Assembly (NCBI GenBank): GCA_029261615.1
Contig: JAJDAX010000260.1
Location: 1 to 14,635 of the forward strand
DNA from: Nitrospinaceae bacterium
GTDB taxonomy: Bacteria > Nitrospinota > Nitrospinia > Nitrospinales > Nitrospinaceae
Direction of reading: 5' to 3'
DNA: 14,635 nt
The notes under the pieces are model-generated. The model was not told the DNA's origin and did not search any database. It saw only the letters and a list, made by a program, of their open reading frames with translations. A program made the translations under genes and the position numbers. Positions 1-6,127 of the stretch are shown here, in pieces (position 1 is the first letter of the stretch; each line of letters starts with the position of its first letter).

Positions 1-1
1 G

Positions 2-643
2 CAAAAGGGCAAAACCGAAACGGTCCAGTTCATTCGCGCCGTGGAATATTCTCTGAACGGCAACCCGATCTCTGAAAAGCCGGTGGGATTGATCCGGGCG
101 GAGTCCATCAACAAAAAGACTTTGGATCAGTACGCCGACACACTGTCAAAATTGGCAGGAGAAGTTTACAGAGTAGAAACACGGTTTGCCGTGACCCGGC
201 AATTAAACTACACCGACGCCGCGACACTCCAACGGCTCAAGGAAAATGCACCTAAGAGAGGTACTGGAACAGAGCAACCAAACGCGGTGGTGTTCCCCTT
301 ATCCAAGACCCCTGCATGGTGGGCACTCACCCAGGAAAAACGCCAGAGCTATTTTTTTGGAAATCCCGCGCAGTTTGGCAAAGATCATCTCAGCCACAAT
401 GGGGTGGGGTTCAAATACATCAACCGCATCTTTCGTAAACTCTATCATTCACGATTCATCGATCAGGGCCAAGACTTCATGACTTATTTCGAATTTGGGG
501 ACGCTGACGCAGGAACGTTCGACGCTCTGCTGTCCGGGCTCCGTGATGACAAGAGACTCAATCGGGAGTGGATCTATGTGGAGGAGAAACCCATTGTTCG
601 GGGCAAGCGGGTGGCCACATCAGCAGAGATGCTGAAACCTTGA
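2..643 (+). CDS. cld: Chlorite dismutase family protein (5' end outside window)
   Basis: Haem b enzyme of the chlorite dismutase family, which converts chlorite to chloride and O2. The frame is open to the left edge, so the GTG at 41 is an internal Val and 213 C-terminal residues are visible. Counting from that Val as 1, the segment AWWALTQEKR (92-101) is followed by H119 and by R132 in FRKLYHS. The 13-residue His-to-Arg spacing matches the proximal haem His and distal catalytic Arg that I recall for functional Clds. HemQ-type relatives lack this Arg. Further family blocks are DFMTYFEF (145-152) and EWIYVEE (176-182). Known Cld carriers include perchlorate reducers and nitrite oxidisers. The gene is not part of the mobile element. 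Family call is firm; chlorite-degrading activity is inferred from the two residues. Confidence 0.85.
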   Translation, partial: QKGKTETVQFIRAVEYSLNGNPISEKPVGLIRAESINKKTLDQYADTLSKLAGEVYRVETRFAVTRQLNYTDAATLQRLKENAPKRGTGTEQPNAVVFPLSKTPAWWALTQEKRQSYFFGNPAQFGKDHLSHNGVGFKYINRIFRKLYHSRFIDQGQDFMTYFEFGDADAGTFDALLSGLRDDKRLNREWIYVEEKPIVRGKRVATSAEMLKP

Positions 644-760
644 ACGCGAATCGGAACTTGACCAAATCCCAACTTTAATCTTTATGCCCTGAACGGATAA
701 GCATGGATTGGGTTCACCCTTTGGTCTACGACTATATATGGTCTGTATTTTTGGAAGTGA

Positions 761-938
761 AATGTCCGCTTCTGGCCCAGACTGTGTGAAAACCCGGACA
801 GCAAGACACCTTACAGAAAACCGACTCCGCCAGAAGCTCGTAGAGCTACGATCAGCATATTAGGAAGGGGGCAAGCATCCTCTATTTGGAGTTAGTTTTG
901 AGTTTTCACACAGTCTGGACCCAAAGCGGACGTTCATT
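761..938. repeat. MITE-like element with long terminal inverted repeats
   Basis: The left arm 761-793 and right arm 902-938 are imperfect inverted copies sharing a GTCCGCTT block and a perfect CAGACTGTGTGAAAAC block. About 108 bases lie between them with no ORF of note. The size (about 178 bp), the terminal inverted repeats and the non-coding core are what a miniature inverted-repeat transposable element looks like. It may derive from an insertion sequence, but no transposase is present here. A lone copy of the outer half of the arm is found at 1793-1822. The rest of the 644-1032 intergenic stretch shows nothing else recognisable. Confidence 0.7.
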
Positions 939-1032
939 TATAATAAAAGTCTTGATAAGCCCCACACCCTAATGTTCATCCAGCTTCCGACATTATTTTG
1001 AGGAAATTAATCTATAAGGAGCTATTTAAATT

Positions 1033-1578
1033 ATGAATCAGAGTATTTTAAAAATTGCTTTTACTCTTACATTTGTAATGATATTGCCAAATATCACTGG
1101 AAGCGCCTTTGCTGACACCCCACTACGGCGTCCATATCAATATATGGTTTGCTCAAAAAACGCAAAACACTGTGCCGTCGTTGATCCTCTGGCGGGGGTG
1201 AGCGTTTACGAAACAGGCAATAATGAGTTAGGAAGGAATATGCGTGAGCCACTTTGGCGCTTAAAAGGGTGGCGGCAATGGAGCTTCTTATCTAATGGAG
1301 GCCAATATTTTGTGGAGCCTTTTTTGGGATTTAATCTCCTCCCCATTGATTATGATATTTCCACAGTTATGCTAAGAATTTGGAAAGGTGGAAAACTGCA
1401 ATTTTCTTTAAAGTTGATAGATATAATTAAAGATTTTGACAAATTAGAAAGAACGGTTTCTCATTTTCATTGGGGCACATATGAGGGTTTCAATGCTGAC
1501 GGAAATTTTATTATTAAGACCGTTGAGAAAAGACGGCTCGCTATTAATATCAAAACAGGAAAAATAACTGAACAATAA
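1033..1578 (+). CDS. Secreted/periplasmic protein of unknown function
   Basis: A 181-residue protein that I do not recognise. Residues 1-27 form a typical Sec signal peptide: K7 near the start, a hydrophobic core (about 8-20), and a likely signal peptidase I site after SAFA-D. The mature part is about 154 residues with a C40/C47 pair that could form a disulfide, several Trp residues, and alternating hydrophobic segments suggesting beta structure. AAGGAG lies about 11 bases before the ATG, a slightly long but usable spacing. It stands alone between the MITE-like repeat and the left side of the Mu-like element, on the opposite strand to the element's operon. It is probably host DNA but could be cargo at the element's late end, since the element boundary is not resolved. 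No truncation is seen. Confidence 0.7.
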   Translation: MNQSILKIAFTLTFVMILPNITGSAFADTPLRRPYQYMVCSKNAKHCAVVDPLAGVSVYETGNNELGRNMREPLWRLKGWRQWSFLSNGGQYFVEPFLGFNLLPIDYDISTVMLRIWKGGKLQFSLKLIDIIKDFDKLERTVSHFHWGTYEGFNADGNFIIKTVEKRRLAINIKTGKITEQ

Positions 1579-1830
1579 TCCTTGCACCCACCCAAGGTTT
1601 GGGTATTGAGGTCAGCAACCTTCCCTTGATAGTTGCACCATATCCTAATGTTTGTTTTTTGCTGGCCATCGCCCCTTTGATCGTCACAGCGTGGGCCCGC
1701 AAGTGACCCAAATCAGAACTAAAATGCATGAATACCAGCAGCATTTTATGTAAAGAACTAAGAGATATTTCCTGTTAAACGCTCTTAAGCTGAACGTCCG
1801 CTTCTGGCCGAATACCGACGTTGATAACCT
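1579..1830. other. Non-coding interval likely to hold one end of the Mu-like element
   Basis: This 252-base stretch separates the last element gene (Mor-type) from the secreted-protein gene. It should contain either the element's right end or the deletion joint where late genes were lost. A short perfect hairpin (ACCCAA, 3-base loop, TTGGGT) lies at 1590-1604 without a T tract. Several TG dinucleotides could start a Mu-type end, but I found no convincing inverted partner or 5-bp duplication near 12.0-12.7 kb. The 64-codon minus-strand open frame across 1550-1744 has no support. Confidence 0.35.
1793..1822. repeat. Solo copy of the MITE-like arm, palindromic
   Basis: This site repeats the GTCCGCTTCTGGCC block of the left arm of the element at 761-938, in the same orientation. 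It is itself flanked by AACGTC and GACGTT, making a 30-base imperfect palindrome. It sits 8 bases beyond the stop codon of the Mor-type gene. It could be a remnant of the same repeat family or a hairpin ending the minus-strand operon, though no U tract follows it. Confidence 0.5.
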
Positions 1831-2217
1831 TTAAAACAACTCTCCCTGGCCTTCGTGGTCCTGGGCGATTTCCCGGACTTGGCGCTCGGTTAGGTTGAAC
1901 TCCCGGCACAGACGTTCCAGATAGGGTTTGAAGGCGACACCATCAGCAATGGCTGTTGCCTTTGCCCTACGGAACCGGTCCCGGATTTCTGCGTCCCGTT
2001 CATGCCTGAAGCTCTCCATACACTTATTGAAATAAATTTCCTGCCCCCCAAACTCGGCCATCAGGTCGATCACAATATGAACGGCCAACTGCTCAGCCAG
2101 GCCTTTTTCAATCTTTCTGGATTGAAGGCGTTCAGCGGTTTGGATAGCGATCGCCTGGAATTTCTCCGGTAACTGTTCAGTTTTCTGTACCCGATCTAAC
2201 AACCATTTAGGTTTCAT
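1831..2217 (-). CDS. mor: Mor-type transcription activator (Mu middle-operon activator family)
   Basis: A 128-residue protein resembling the Mor/C family, which in phage Mu activates the middle promoter by binding DNA as a dimer and recruiting RNA polymerase. Residues about 37-56 form the helical dimerisation segment. FGGQEIYFNK (56-65) matches the family's conserved GGQ-x-YIPK strand. REFNLTERQVREIAQ (105-119) is the C-terminal helix-turn-helix. Mu Mor is of similar length. Its start ATG overlaps the stop of the RepA-like gene as ATGA, so the two are translationally coupled. In Mu, middle and late genes follow Mor; here only 250 non-coding bases and a host-like gene follow, so its normal target promoter and regulon are not visible. 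Family call is good from motif and position; it could be the paralogous C activator instead. Confidence 0.75.
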   Translation of the reverse strand: MKPKWLLDRVQKTEQLPEKFQAIAIQTAERLQSRKIEKGLAEQLAVHIVIDLMAEFGGQEIYFNKCMESFRHERDAEIRDRFRRAKATAIADGVAFKPYLERLCREFNLTERQVREIAQDHEGQGELF

Positions 2218-3269
2218 TTTTCACCTGCTTTCCCCTGTGGTGTCGTGTGAGTCGCGCCTATAGACGCATCCCACACCACACCAGATCGTTTTAAGTATTC
2301 TTTCCCGGTTTTTGTGATCCTCACCCCACCGACTTTCAAGCGGGTCAAGTATCGGTCCTTTTCCAACTGGCTTATGATTCCCGCGTATTTATGGGTATCG
2401 CCGCCCAAGGTCGAACGAATAACTGTGATCGTTTGTTTTTCCCCCTGGTGATCGAGGAAGGCCAACACTTGCAGAGCACGGTCTACAGGTGCCTGCATTT
2501 GGGTGACTCCTTCAGATTCGATCCTAAACCCGGAATCATCATTCATCGACAAAACCAATTCAGGAGCCTCTTTAAAATGCTTTTGAATGGACAATAAAGA
2601 GCGGCTTTTATCGGGGTTGTTTTCGAGAAATAAATAATGGTCACCGAATCCGCTCAAGGCTCCGGAACCCCGGATGCTATCCAGTAACTCAGCCTTTTTC
2701 TTGGCTTTAGTGGAATGATGACAAACCATGATCCCGGCATCCGTCATTTGAGCCAGCACAGTGAGCCACCTTGAAACAGACTTAATCTCATTCGCCCCAT
2801 TTTCATCACCACCGAAGCAATGGGAGAGTGGATCAAATAGCACAAAGTTGGGTTTGACCTCATGGATGGCCCGGCTTATATCTTGCTGATCGATATCATC
2901 CTCAAGGCTGACCGGGGTATCGATGTTAATTATTTCCTGCCTGTAAAAATCAATTTCACGACGTTCACAAATATTTATCATGCGCCTTTGGAGTTCCTGT
3001 CTCGGGCCTTCCGGGGAATAAATAATGACTGGACCCTGGGCTACGGGGAATTCCTCAAGAAATGGAAGCCCGGATGCAATGGAAAGACACATATCAAGGG
3101 CTATGAAAGTCTTCCCGGTTTTAGGTGGGGAGCAAAACATCCCTGTCCCGCCTCGCAACCAATAATCCCGCACAAGCCAGCGCCGTTCAGCGGTCGGTGC
3201 AGACTCCGGGCTAAACCGGCTCAGCTGGAGACGACCAAAACTGAATTCTAATTGCTGGCTTGAAGACAC
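2214..3269 (-). CDS. RepA-like RecA-fold ATPase (putative replicative helicase/loader)
   Basis: A 351-residue P-loop ATPase of the RepA/AAA_25 type, known from plasmid and phage replication modules (RSF1010 RepA is a hexameric 5'-3' helicase). Visible: Walker A SPPKTGKT (47-54), Walker B NFVLFDPLS with D146, the GIMVCHHSTK segment (179-188), a GSGALSGFGDHYLFLE block (201-216), and a probable C-terminal winged helix (about 265-325). The start is GTG at 3269 preceded by AAGGAA about 7 bases upstream. Its end overlaps the mor start (ATGA). Phage Mu itself has no such gene and recruits host PriA/DnaB for replication, so this is an addition to the Mu plan. It may drive or load host machinery during replicative transposition; that role is inferred. 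It is separated from the upstream early operon by two antisense genes, so it may have its own promoter. Confidence 0.75.
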   Translation of the reverse strand: MSSSQQLEFSFGRLQLSRFSPESAPTAERRWLVRDYWLRGGTGMFCSPPKTGKTFIALDMCLSIASGLPFLEEFPVAQGPVIIYSPEGPRQELQRRMINICERREIDFYRQEIINIDTPVSLEDDIDQQDISRAIHEVKPNFVLFDPLSHCFGGDENGANEIKSVSRWLTVLAQMTDAGIMVCHHSTKAKKKAELLDSIRGSGALSGFGDHYLFLENNPDKSRSLLSIQKHFKEAPELVLSMNDDSGFRIESEGVTQMQAPVDRALQVLAFLDHQGEKQTITVIRSTLGGDTHKYAGIISQLEKDRYLTRLKVGGVRITKTGKEYLKRSGVVWDASIGATHTTPQGKAGEK

Positions 3270-3292
3270 TATTTATTTCCTTTCGGTTTGGC

Positions 3293-3298
3293 TATAAT
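3293..3298 (+). promoter_or_regulatory. Consensus -10 box for the membrane-protein pair; leaderless start suggested
   Basis: A perfect TATAAT lies 7-12 bases before the ATG at 3305 (first base of the box 12 upstream). A transcript from it would begin at or near that ATG, implying a leaderless mRNA, and no Shine-Dalgarno sequence precedes the ATG. The matching -35 region is poor. The box also lies just upstream of the GTG start of the RepA-like gene on the other strand, so the region could serve as a divergent promoter. Confidence 0.4.
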
Positions 3299-3304
3299 TT
3301 GTAT

Positions 3305-3829
3305 ATGGGCTGGAGACGAACCGAATTTGAACCGCTATTGTCTGATACCACTTTAAAGATCAGGCGGAATCTCCTGTTTGCCTGTGCTGGTGGATTGATA
3401 ATTAAAACCTATGATTTAAAATTATTTAAATGGCTCGTGGATGCGAGCGCACAAGAAGCCCGTTCCATTTTTGCGGTTTTTATTTTTTATTTATTTTTTG
3501 AGTGGTTGAATTATGCGCTCCCTGAAAGTTACCCTCATTTGAATGGGGAAATAAGAATAAAAAAACTTGTGAAAATTCGAGATGATTCCAGGGAGCCAAC
3601 CCCCTCTGCCCAGCTTGCAGAGGCAGCTCATGCCGACTTGACCCCGGAAGACCGTGAAATAGAGCAAGGAATGAAGGATGCAGATAACAGAGCAGTAGAA
3701 TGGAACAATAGGAAAATAATATTTTTTGATATTGGCTTCCCTACATTATTTGGTTTAATTATGTGCATATACTTCATGAGTGACCTTAAAGCTTTTATTT
3801 CATCAGTTTTCAAAGCATTATTCTCTTGA
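3305..3829 (+). CDS. Membrane protein of unknown function, first of a paralogous pair
   Basis: A 174-residue protein from ATG 3305; an upstream TTG at 3260 is in frame, but it lies before the -10 box and inside the opposite gene. Plan: short N-terminal tail, basic LKIRRN motif, a hydrophobic segment (about 20-37), a second one (about 54-75), a cytoplasm-like charged middle (about 80-135), and a C-terminal hydrophobic segment with FFDIGFPTLFGLIMCIYF. The same plan and motifs recur in the next gene (LKVRRN; LLFDVALPLAFGLIICICF), so the two are diverged duplicates. Both are antisense to the element's operon and AT-rich, as expected for 'moron' cargo in a prophage. Superinfection exclusion or another membrane-located defence role is a guess from location. 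I do not recognise the family. Confidence 0.65.
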   Translation: MGWRRTEFEPLLSDTTLKIRRNLLFACAGGLIIKTYDLKLFKWLVDASAQEARSIFAVFIFYLFFEWLNYALPESYPHLNGEIRIKKLVKIRDDSREPTPSAQLAEAAHADLTPEDREIEQGMKDADNRAVEWNNRKIIFFDIGFPTLFGLIMCIYFMSDLKAFISSVFKALFS

Positions 3830-3865
3830 GTTAAAATCACACTTCACCTTATCCAAAATCCCAAC

Positions 3866-4522
3866 ATGGAAATACCCGAAATTAAACTCGAGTCCCCTTT
3901 AAACGAGAACGCTTTAAAAGTTAGGCGAAATTTATTACTTGTCTGCACCATTGGATTGATTGTTAAAGTGTTTGGATCCGAAATTGAAAGAATCAAAATC
4001 CTACCACTTTTAATCGAGGCAACTCCGCAACAAGCATTGTCAATAATTTCCATATTTTTATTTTATTTATGGGGCGAATGGTTAGTAATTATTTTTTCAG
4101 AAGTCTTCCCTTGGTGGAAAATCAACAGAATTAAAAAAAAATGGATCAGAGACAAAAGAGATTTTGATAAACAGGAACGATTTTTTAATGACATGTTAGC
4201 GACTGAAACCCCAACAAATAATCCAATCAAACAAAATTATGAATTAAGTGAGTATGGGAAATACAAAAGGCTTCTTTCACATGTGAAGTCAAACTCATTA
4301 ATTAAGGACAATGAAGTCATCAAATTTGAAAATGATTTTGAAAACCTAGAAAACAAAGACATCCTTGTCCGCTCTTCTGAATTCAAGGCGTTTGATAATT
4401 TTACTAAAAGAGTTTTGCTATTTGATGTGGCGCTTCCATTAGCTTTCGGTTTAATTATTTGCATATGCTTTTTATTCGACTTTATGGATTTTGTGGTAAA
4501 GGTTTTTTCTTATTTCTTCTGA
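3866..4522 (+). CDS. Membrane protein of unknown function, second of a paralogous pair
   Basis: A 218-residue protein, 36 bases downstream of its paralogue and co-directional. N-terminal LKVRRN (17-22) leads into a hydrophobic segment (about 22-38). A second runs across ALSIISIFLFYLWGEW (about 57-72) and onward. A charged, Lys/Glu-rich region (about 85-180) follows, longer than in the first copy, and then a terminal segment with FDVALPLAFGLIICICF. This predicts three membrane spans with one soluble domain. No Shine-Dalgarno is visible before the ATG. Base composition is visibly AT-richer than the neighbouring element genes, a sign of separate acquisition. It is convergent with the tail of the minus-strand operon, overlapping the last tiny ORF by 13 bases. 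The function is not known. Confidence 0.7.
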   Translation: MEIPEIKLESPLNENALKVRRNLLLVCTIGLIVKVFGSEIERIKILPLLIEATPQQALSIISIFLFYLWGEWLVIIFSEVFPWWKINRIKKKWIRDKRDFDKQERFFNDMLATETPTNNPIKQNYELSEYGKYKRLLSHVKSNSLIKDNEVIKFENDFENLENKDILVRSSEFKAFDNFTKRVLLFDVALPLAFGLIICICFLFDFMDFVVKVFSYFF

Positions 4523-4566
4523 TTTTTATCGTTTATTTGCCATTGAGCACAATATAAAAGGCTCAT
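4510..4566 (-). CDS. Possible 18-residue peptide at the end of the early operon
   Basis: An 18-codon ORF beginning with MSLLYCAQWQ whose ATG overlaps the stop of the preceding 33-codon ORF (TGATG), the same coupling style as the rest of the operon. It ends inside the 3' end of the convergent membrane-protein gene. Being so short it may be chance. Confidence 0.25.
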   Translation of the reverse strand: MSLLYCAQWQINDKNQKK

Positions 4567-4667
4567 CACCTCGTCTTTGAGTAAAAATTAAAAGTCAAAA
4601 CGACCACGAATCCCGCCACTAAAATACCCGCGAGAAATGCGAACTCGGCAATATAGGGGCTACACAT
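4566..4667 (-). CDS. Small single-span membrane peptide (33 aa)
   Basis: A 33-residue ORF starting inside the last codons of the zinc-binding protein gene (ATGTGTAG arrangement, 8-base overlap). It holds one uninterrupted hydrophobic stretch, AEFAFLAGILVAGFVVVLTF (residues 7-26), followed by a basic end (SKTR), which predicts one transmembrane helix with a cytoplasmic C terminus. The overlap with its upstream neighbour and the clean membrane segment argue for a real gene. Small membrane peptides are common in phage early regions, for example as host-envelope or lysis modulators, but no specific role can be assigned. Confidence 0.5.
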   Translation of the reverse strand: MCSPYIAEFAFLAGILVAGFVVVLTFNFYSKTR

Positions 4668-4911
4668 GATCTATATTCCCTCGATTTTTTAATTCTTTGT
4701 TTAGTGCGTTGATTGCTTTGCCAAGTCGCCTGATGTAATCCTTCGGGAAGCGTCCTACTTCGTTCCTGTATTTCTGTGCTCTATGCATATCCATCCGTTC
4801 AGGGTCCGGCATCATCCATTGACAGTTGACGCAGAAAGGGAAATCCGGTTTTGCTTCATCTTTGCAATCCGGGTTTGAACAGGGTTTGAATTTTTTGGGT
4901 GAAGGGTGCAT
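4660..4911 (-). CDS. Small zinc-binding protein of the element's early operon
   Basis: An 83-residue protein from ATG 4911, with AGGAAA about 5 bases before it; an in-frame TTG at 4956 would add 15 residues. Residues about 11-29 carry a Cys4 knuckle, CSNPDC followed by CVNC, typical of a zinc ribbon. The remainder is charged and helical (PERMDMHRAQKYRNEVGRF, then a Lys/Asn-rich tail). Small phage proteins with this layout, a Cys4 motif followed by a W-M/V-P segment and a basic helical tail, are frequent and usually uncharacterised. It lies 94 bases after gemA and is coupled to the next tiny membrane ORF. DNA or protein binding is inferred from the zinc motif only. Confidence 0.6.
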   Translation of the reverse strand: MHPSPKKFKPCSNPDCKDEAKPDFPFCVNCQWMMPDPERMDMHRAQKYRNEVGRFPKDYIRRLGKAINALNKELKNRGNIDHV

Positions 4912-4926
4912 TGGGTTTCCTGATTT

Positions 4927-4994
4927 GCCGTGGGGCGAGGTGGTTGGTTTGCACAAAATCCACTCTGGGCGAATTTGTATTCCCGCCCCACGGC
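4927..4994. repeat. Perfect 11-bp inverted repeat between gemA and the zinc-protein gene
   Basis: GCCGTGGGGCG at 4927-4937 and its exact complement at 4984-4994 are separated by 46 bases. In the minus-strand transcript they could pair into a GC-rich stem directly upstream of the zinc-protein start (4911). There is no U tract, so it is not an ordinary terminator. It could modulate translation or transcript stability. Confidence 0.45.
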
Positions 4995-5005
4995 GTTAGT
5001 CATTT

Positions 5006-5635
5006 TCAATTTCTCTTCTCCAGAATTTCGAATAGTTTTGTCATGGAAACTTTTGGCATGGTGCGGTGGCCACGCTTGCGACCTTGCTGGATAAAGTGGA
5101 TCAGCTTTTCTTCTGCATCCCCCATGAACCGGAGTTCCCATTCGGTCAGACTCTCCGGGCGCAGCGCTCGGATTGCTTTCACCAGGTCACCAGCAAGGGA
5201 AGCGATCAATGCGTAAATTATTTTCTGACCGTGCCTGTGCGTTTGAGGCCAGGGTTGTTTCACGATTCGTCTGGTGAAATCGATCTTTGCCTTGCTCGAC
5301 CAGTTAAAAAACTGAAAGAAACAATCGATAACGTGCTGTTGAGTTTCCTTGATCGGGGCATCCGGATCGGCGGGAGCTTGTGGCAGTTTCTTTTTTGATA
5401 CCGGTTTTTGCGCGGGTTTGAAATGAGGCGCATCTTCAAGGCTTTTCAATTGTTTTATAAATTGTGTCGCCTGAACCTTGGTCAGGTCTTTGCTGGACCT
5501 CACACCGAAAAGCCCCTGCATCATGTCCCGTCTGGAATCTTCCGTGAATGGCTGGGTTTTCGCGATTGCTCCGGCAAGGGTATGAATCAGTTTGACCTGA
5601 TCACCCGTGATGGGTTCTTCCTGGAGTGCGTTCAT
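5006..5635 (-). CDS. gemA: GemA-like regulatory protein (DUF1018)
   Basis: A 209-residue protein placed as Mu gemA is: after gam and before mor. Residues 8-68 carry the pattern I associate with GemA/DUF1018: T-x-x-Q-x-K-L-I-H-x-L-A (ITGDQVKLIHTLAGAIAK), then an SRRDMMQGLFGVRSSKDLT segment and a helix QATQFIKQLKSLED. In Mu, GemA modulates host gene expression and DNA topology. A basic, Pro-rich linker (about 70-88, KKKLPQAP) is followed by a second helical domain (about 95-209) that makes it longer than Mu GemA. Start ATG is preceded by AAGGAAGG at good spacing. The family assignment rests on recalled pattern plus synteny, so it is moderate. Confidence 0.6.
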   Translation of the reverse strand: MNALQEEPITGDQVKLIHTLAGAIAKTQPFTEDSRRDMMQGLFGVRSSKDLTKVQATQFIKQLKSLEDAPHFKPAQKPVSKKKLPQAPADPDAPIKETQQHVIDCFFQFFNWSSKAKIDFTRRIVKQPWPQTHRHGQKIIYALIASLAGDLVKAIRALRPESLTEWELRFMGDAEEKLIHFIQQGRKRGHRTMPKVSMTKLFEILEKRN

Positions 5636-5732
5636 TATTCACCTTCCTTCTTAAGGTGGACGAACCGGGTGAAATCTTTCAGGAATCGCAGGCGAATTAC
5701 GCCAGTCAGGCTTTTCCTGTGGGTTGCGGTGA

Positions 5733-6053
5733 TTAGTTGTTTGAAAACCGGGAGTCACCGGGTTTTTTAATGGAAATAAATGCAGCGGCTTTTTCAGATT
5801 TAAAAATGTACAGGAGAGTTAACCCGAAGCGCCTGGCGGCCTCCACAATAAACTCTATGGCCTGTTCTCTTGTTTCGATAAGGCCACCGTATCGGCTTTG
5901 ATCAACTGAGACGATTCGGCATTCTTCATCGGTAAGAGGTTTGTTTTTGACCAGGGCTTTAAAAAGGTCTCGACGTAAAGACCCATCTCCATCGTCCAGT
6001 GTGCTCACGAGTCGCACCGTATTTTGTATTAGCATTTCTTTTGAATCGCTCAT
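5733..6053 (-). CDS. Hypothetical early protein (106 aa)
   Basis: A 106-residue protein that I do not recognise. The ATG overlaps the stop of the preceding 25-codon ORF (ATGA), so it belongs to the coupled operon. The N-terminal half is acidic and helical (LVSTLDDGDGSLRRDLFKAL), followed by LTDEECRIVSVDQSRYGG. The C-terminal half contains an amphipathic helix (QAIEFIVEAARRFGL) and a short hydrophobic strand. No signal peptide, membrane span or metal motif is seen. By position between gam and gemA it matches the variable small early genes of Mu-like phages. About 97 bases follow before gemA. Confidence 0.55.
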   Translation of the reverse strand: MSDSKEMLIQNTVRLVSTLDDGDGSLRRDLFKALVKNKPLTDEECRIVSVDQSRYGGLIETREQAIEFIVEAARRFGLTLLYIFKSEKAAAFISIKKPGDSRFSNN

Positions 6054-6127
6054 TTGAGGTCGAGCTCCATTTGTAATTTTTCAAAGTTAAATCTTTTTGA
6101 TGACGCTGGTTTAACCATCACAATCAT
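6050..6127 (-). CDS. Coupled 25-residue mini-ORF
   Basis: A 25-codon ORF (starts MIVMVKPASS, ends LQMELDLK) filling exactly the gap between gam and the 106-residue gene. Its ATG overlaps the gam stop and its stop overlaps the next ATG, both as ATGA. Two precise overlaps make it likely to be translated, either as a small protein or as a device passing ribosomes onward. The peptide is basic then amphipathic, and no function can be given. Confidence 0.45.
   Translation of the reverse strand: MIVMVKPASSKRFNFEKLQMELDLK

Noticed and set aside
41..643. GTG at 41 as the start of the chlorite dismutase gene
   Set aside because: The frame is open to base 2 and the family is longer than 200 residues at the N terminus, so the gene begins outside the window.
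1550..1744. 64-codon minus-strand ORF downstream of mor as a C-type activator or late gene
   Set aside because: No helix-turn-helix or phage motif, no ribosome site, and it overlaps the 3' end of the secreted-protein gene.
4812..5003. 63-codon ORF starting just after the gemA stop (begins MTNAVGREYK)
   Set aside because: Start position is attractive, but most of it overlaps the zinc-binding protein, whose Cys4 motif and composition are far more protein-like.
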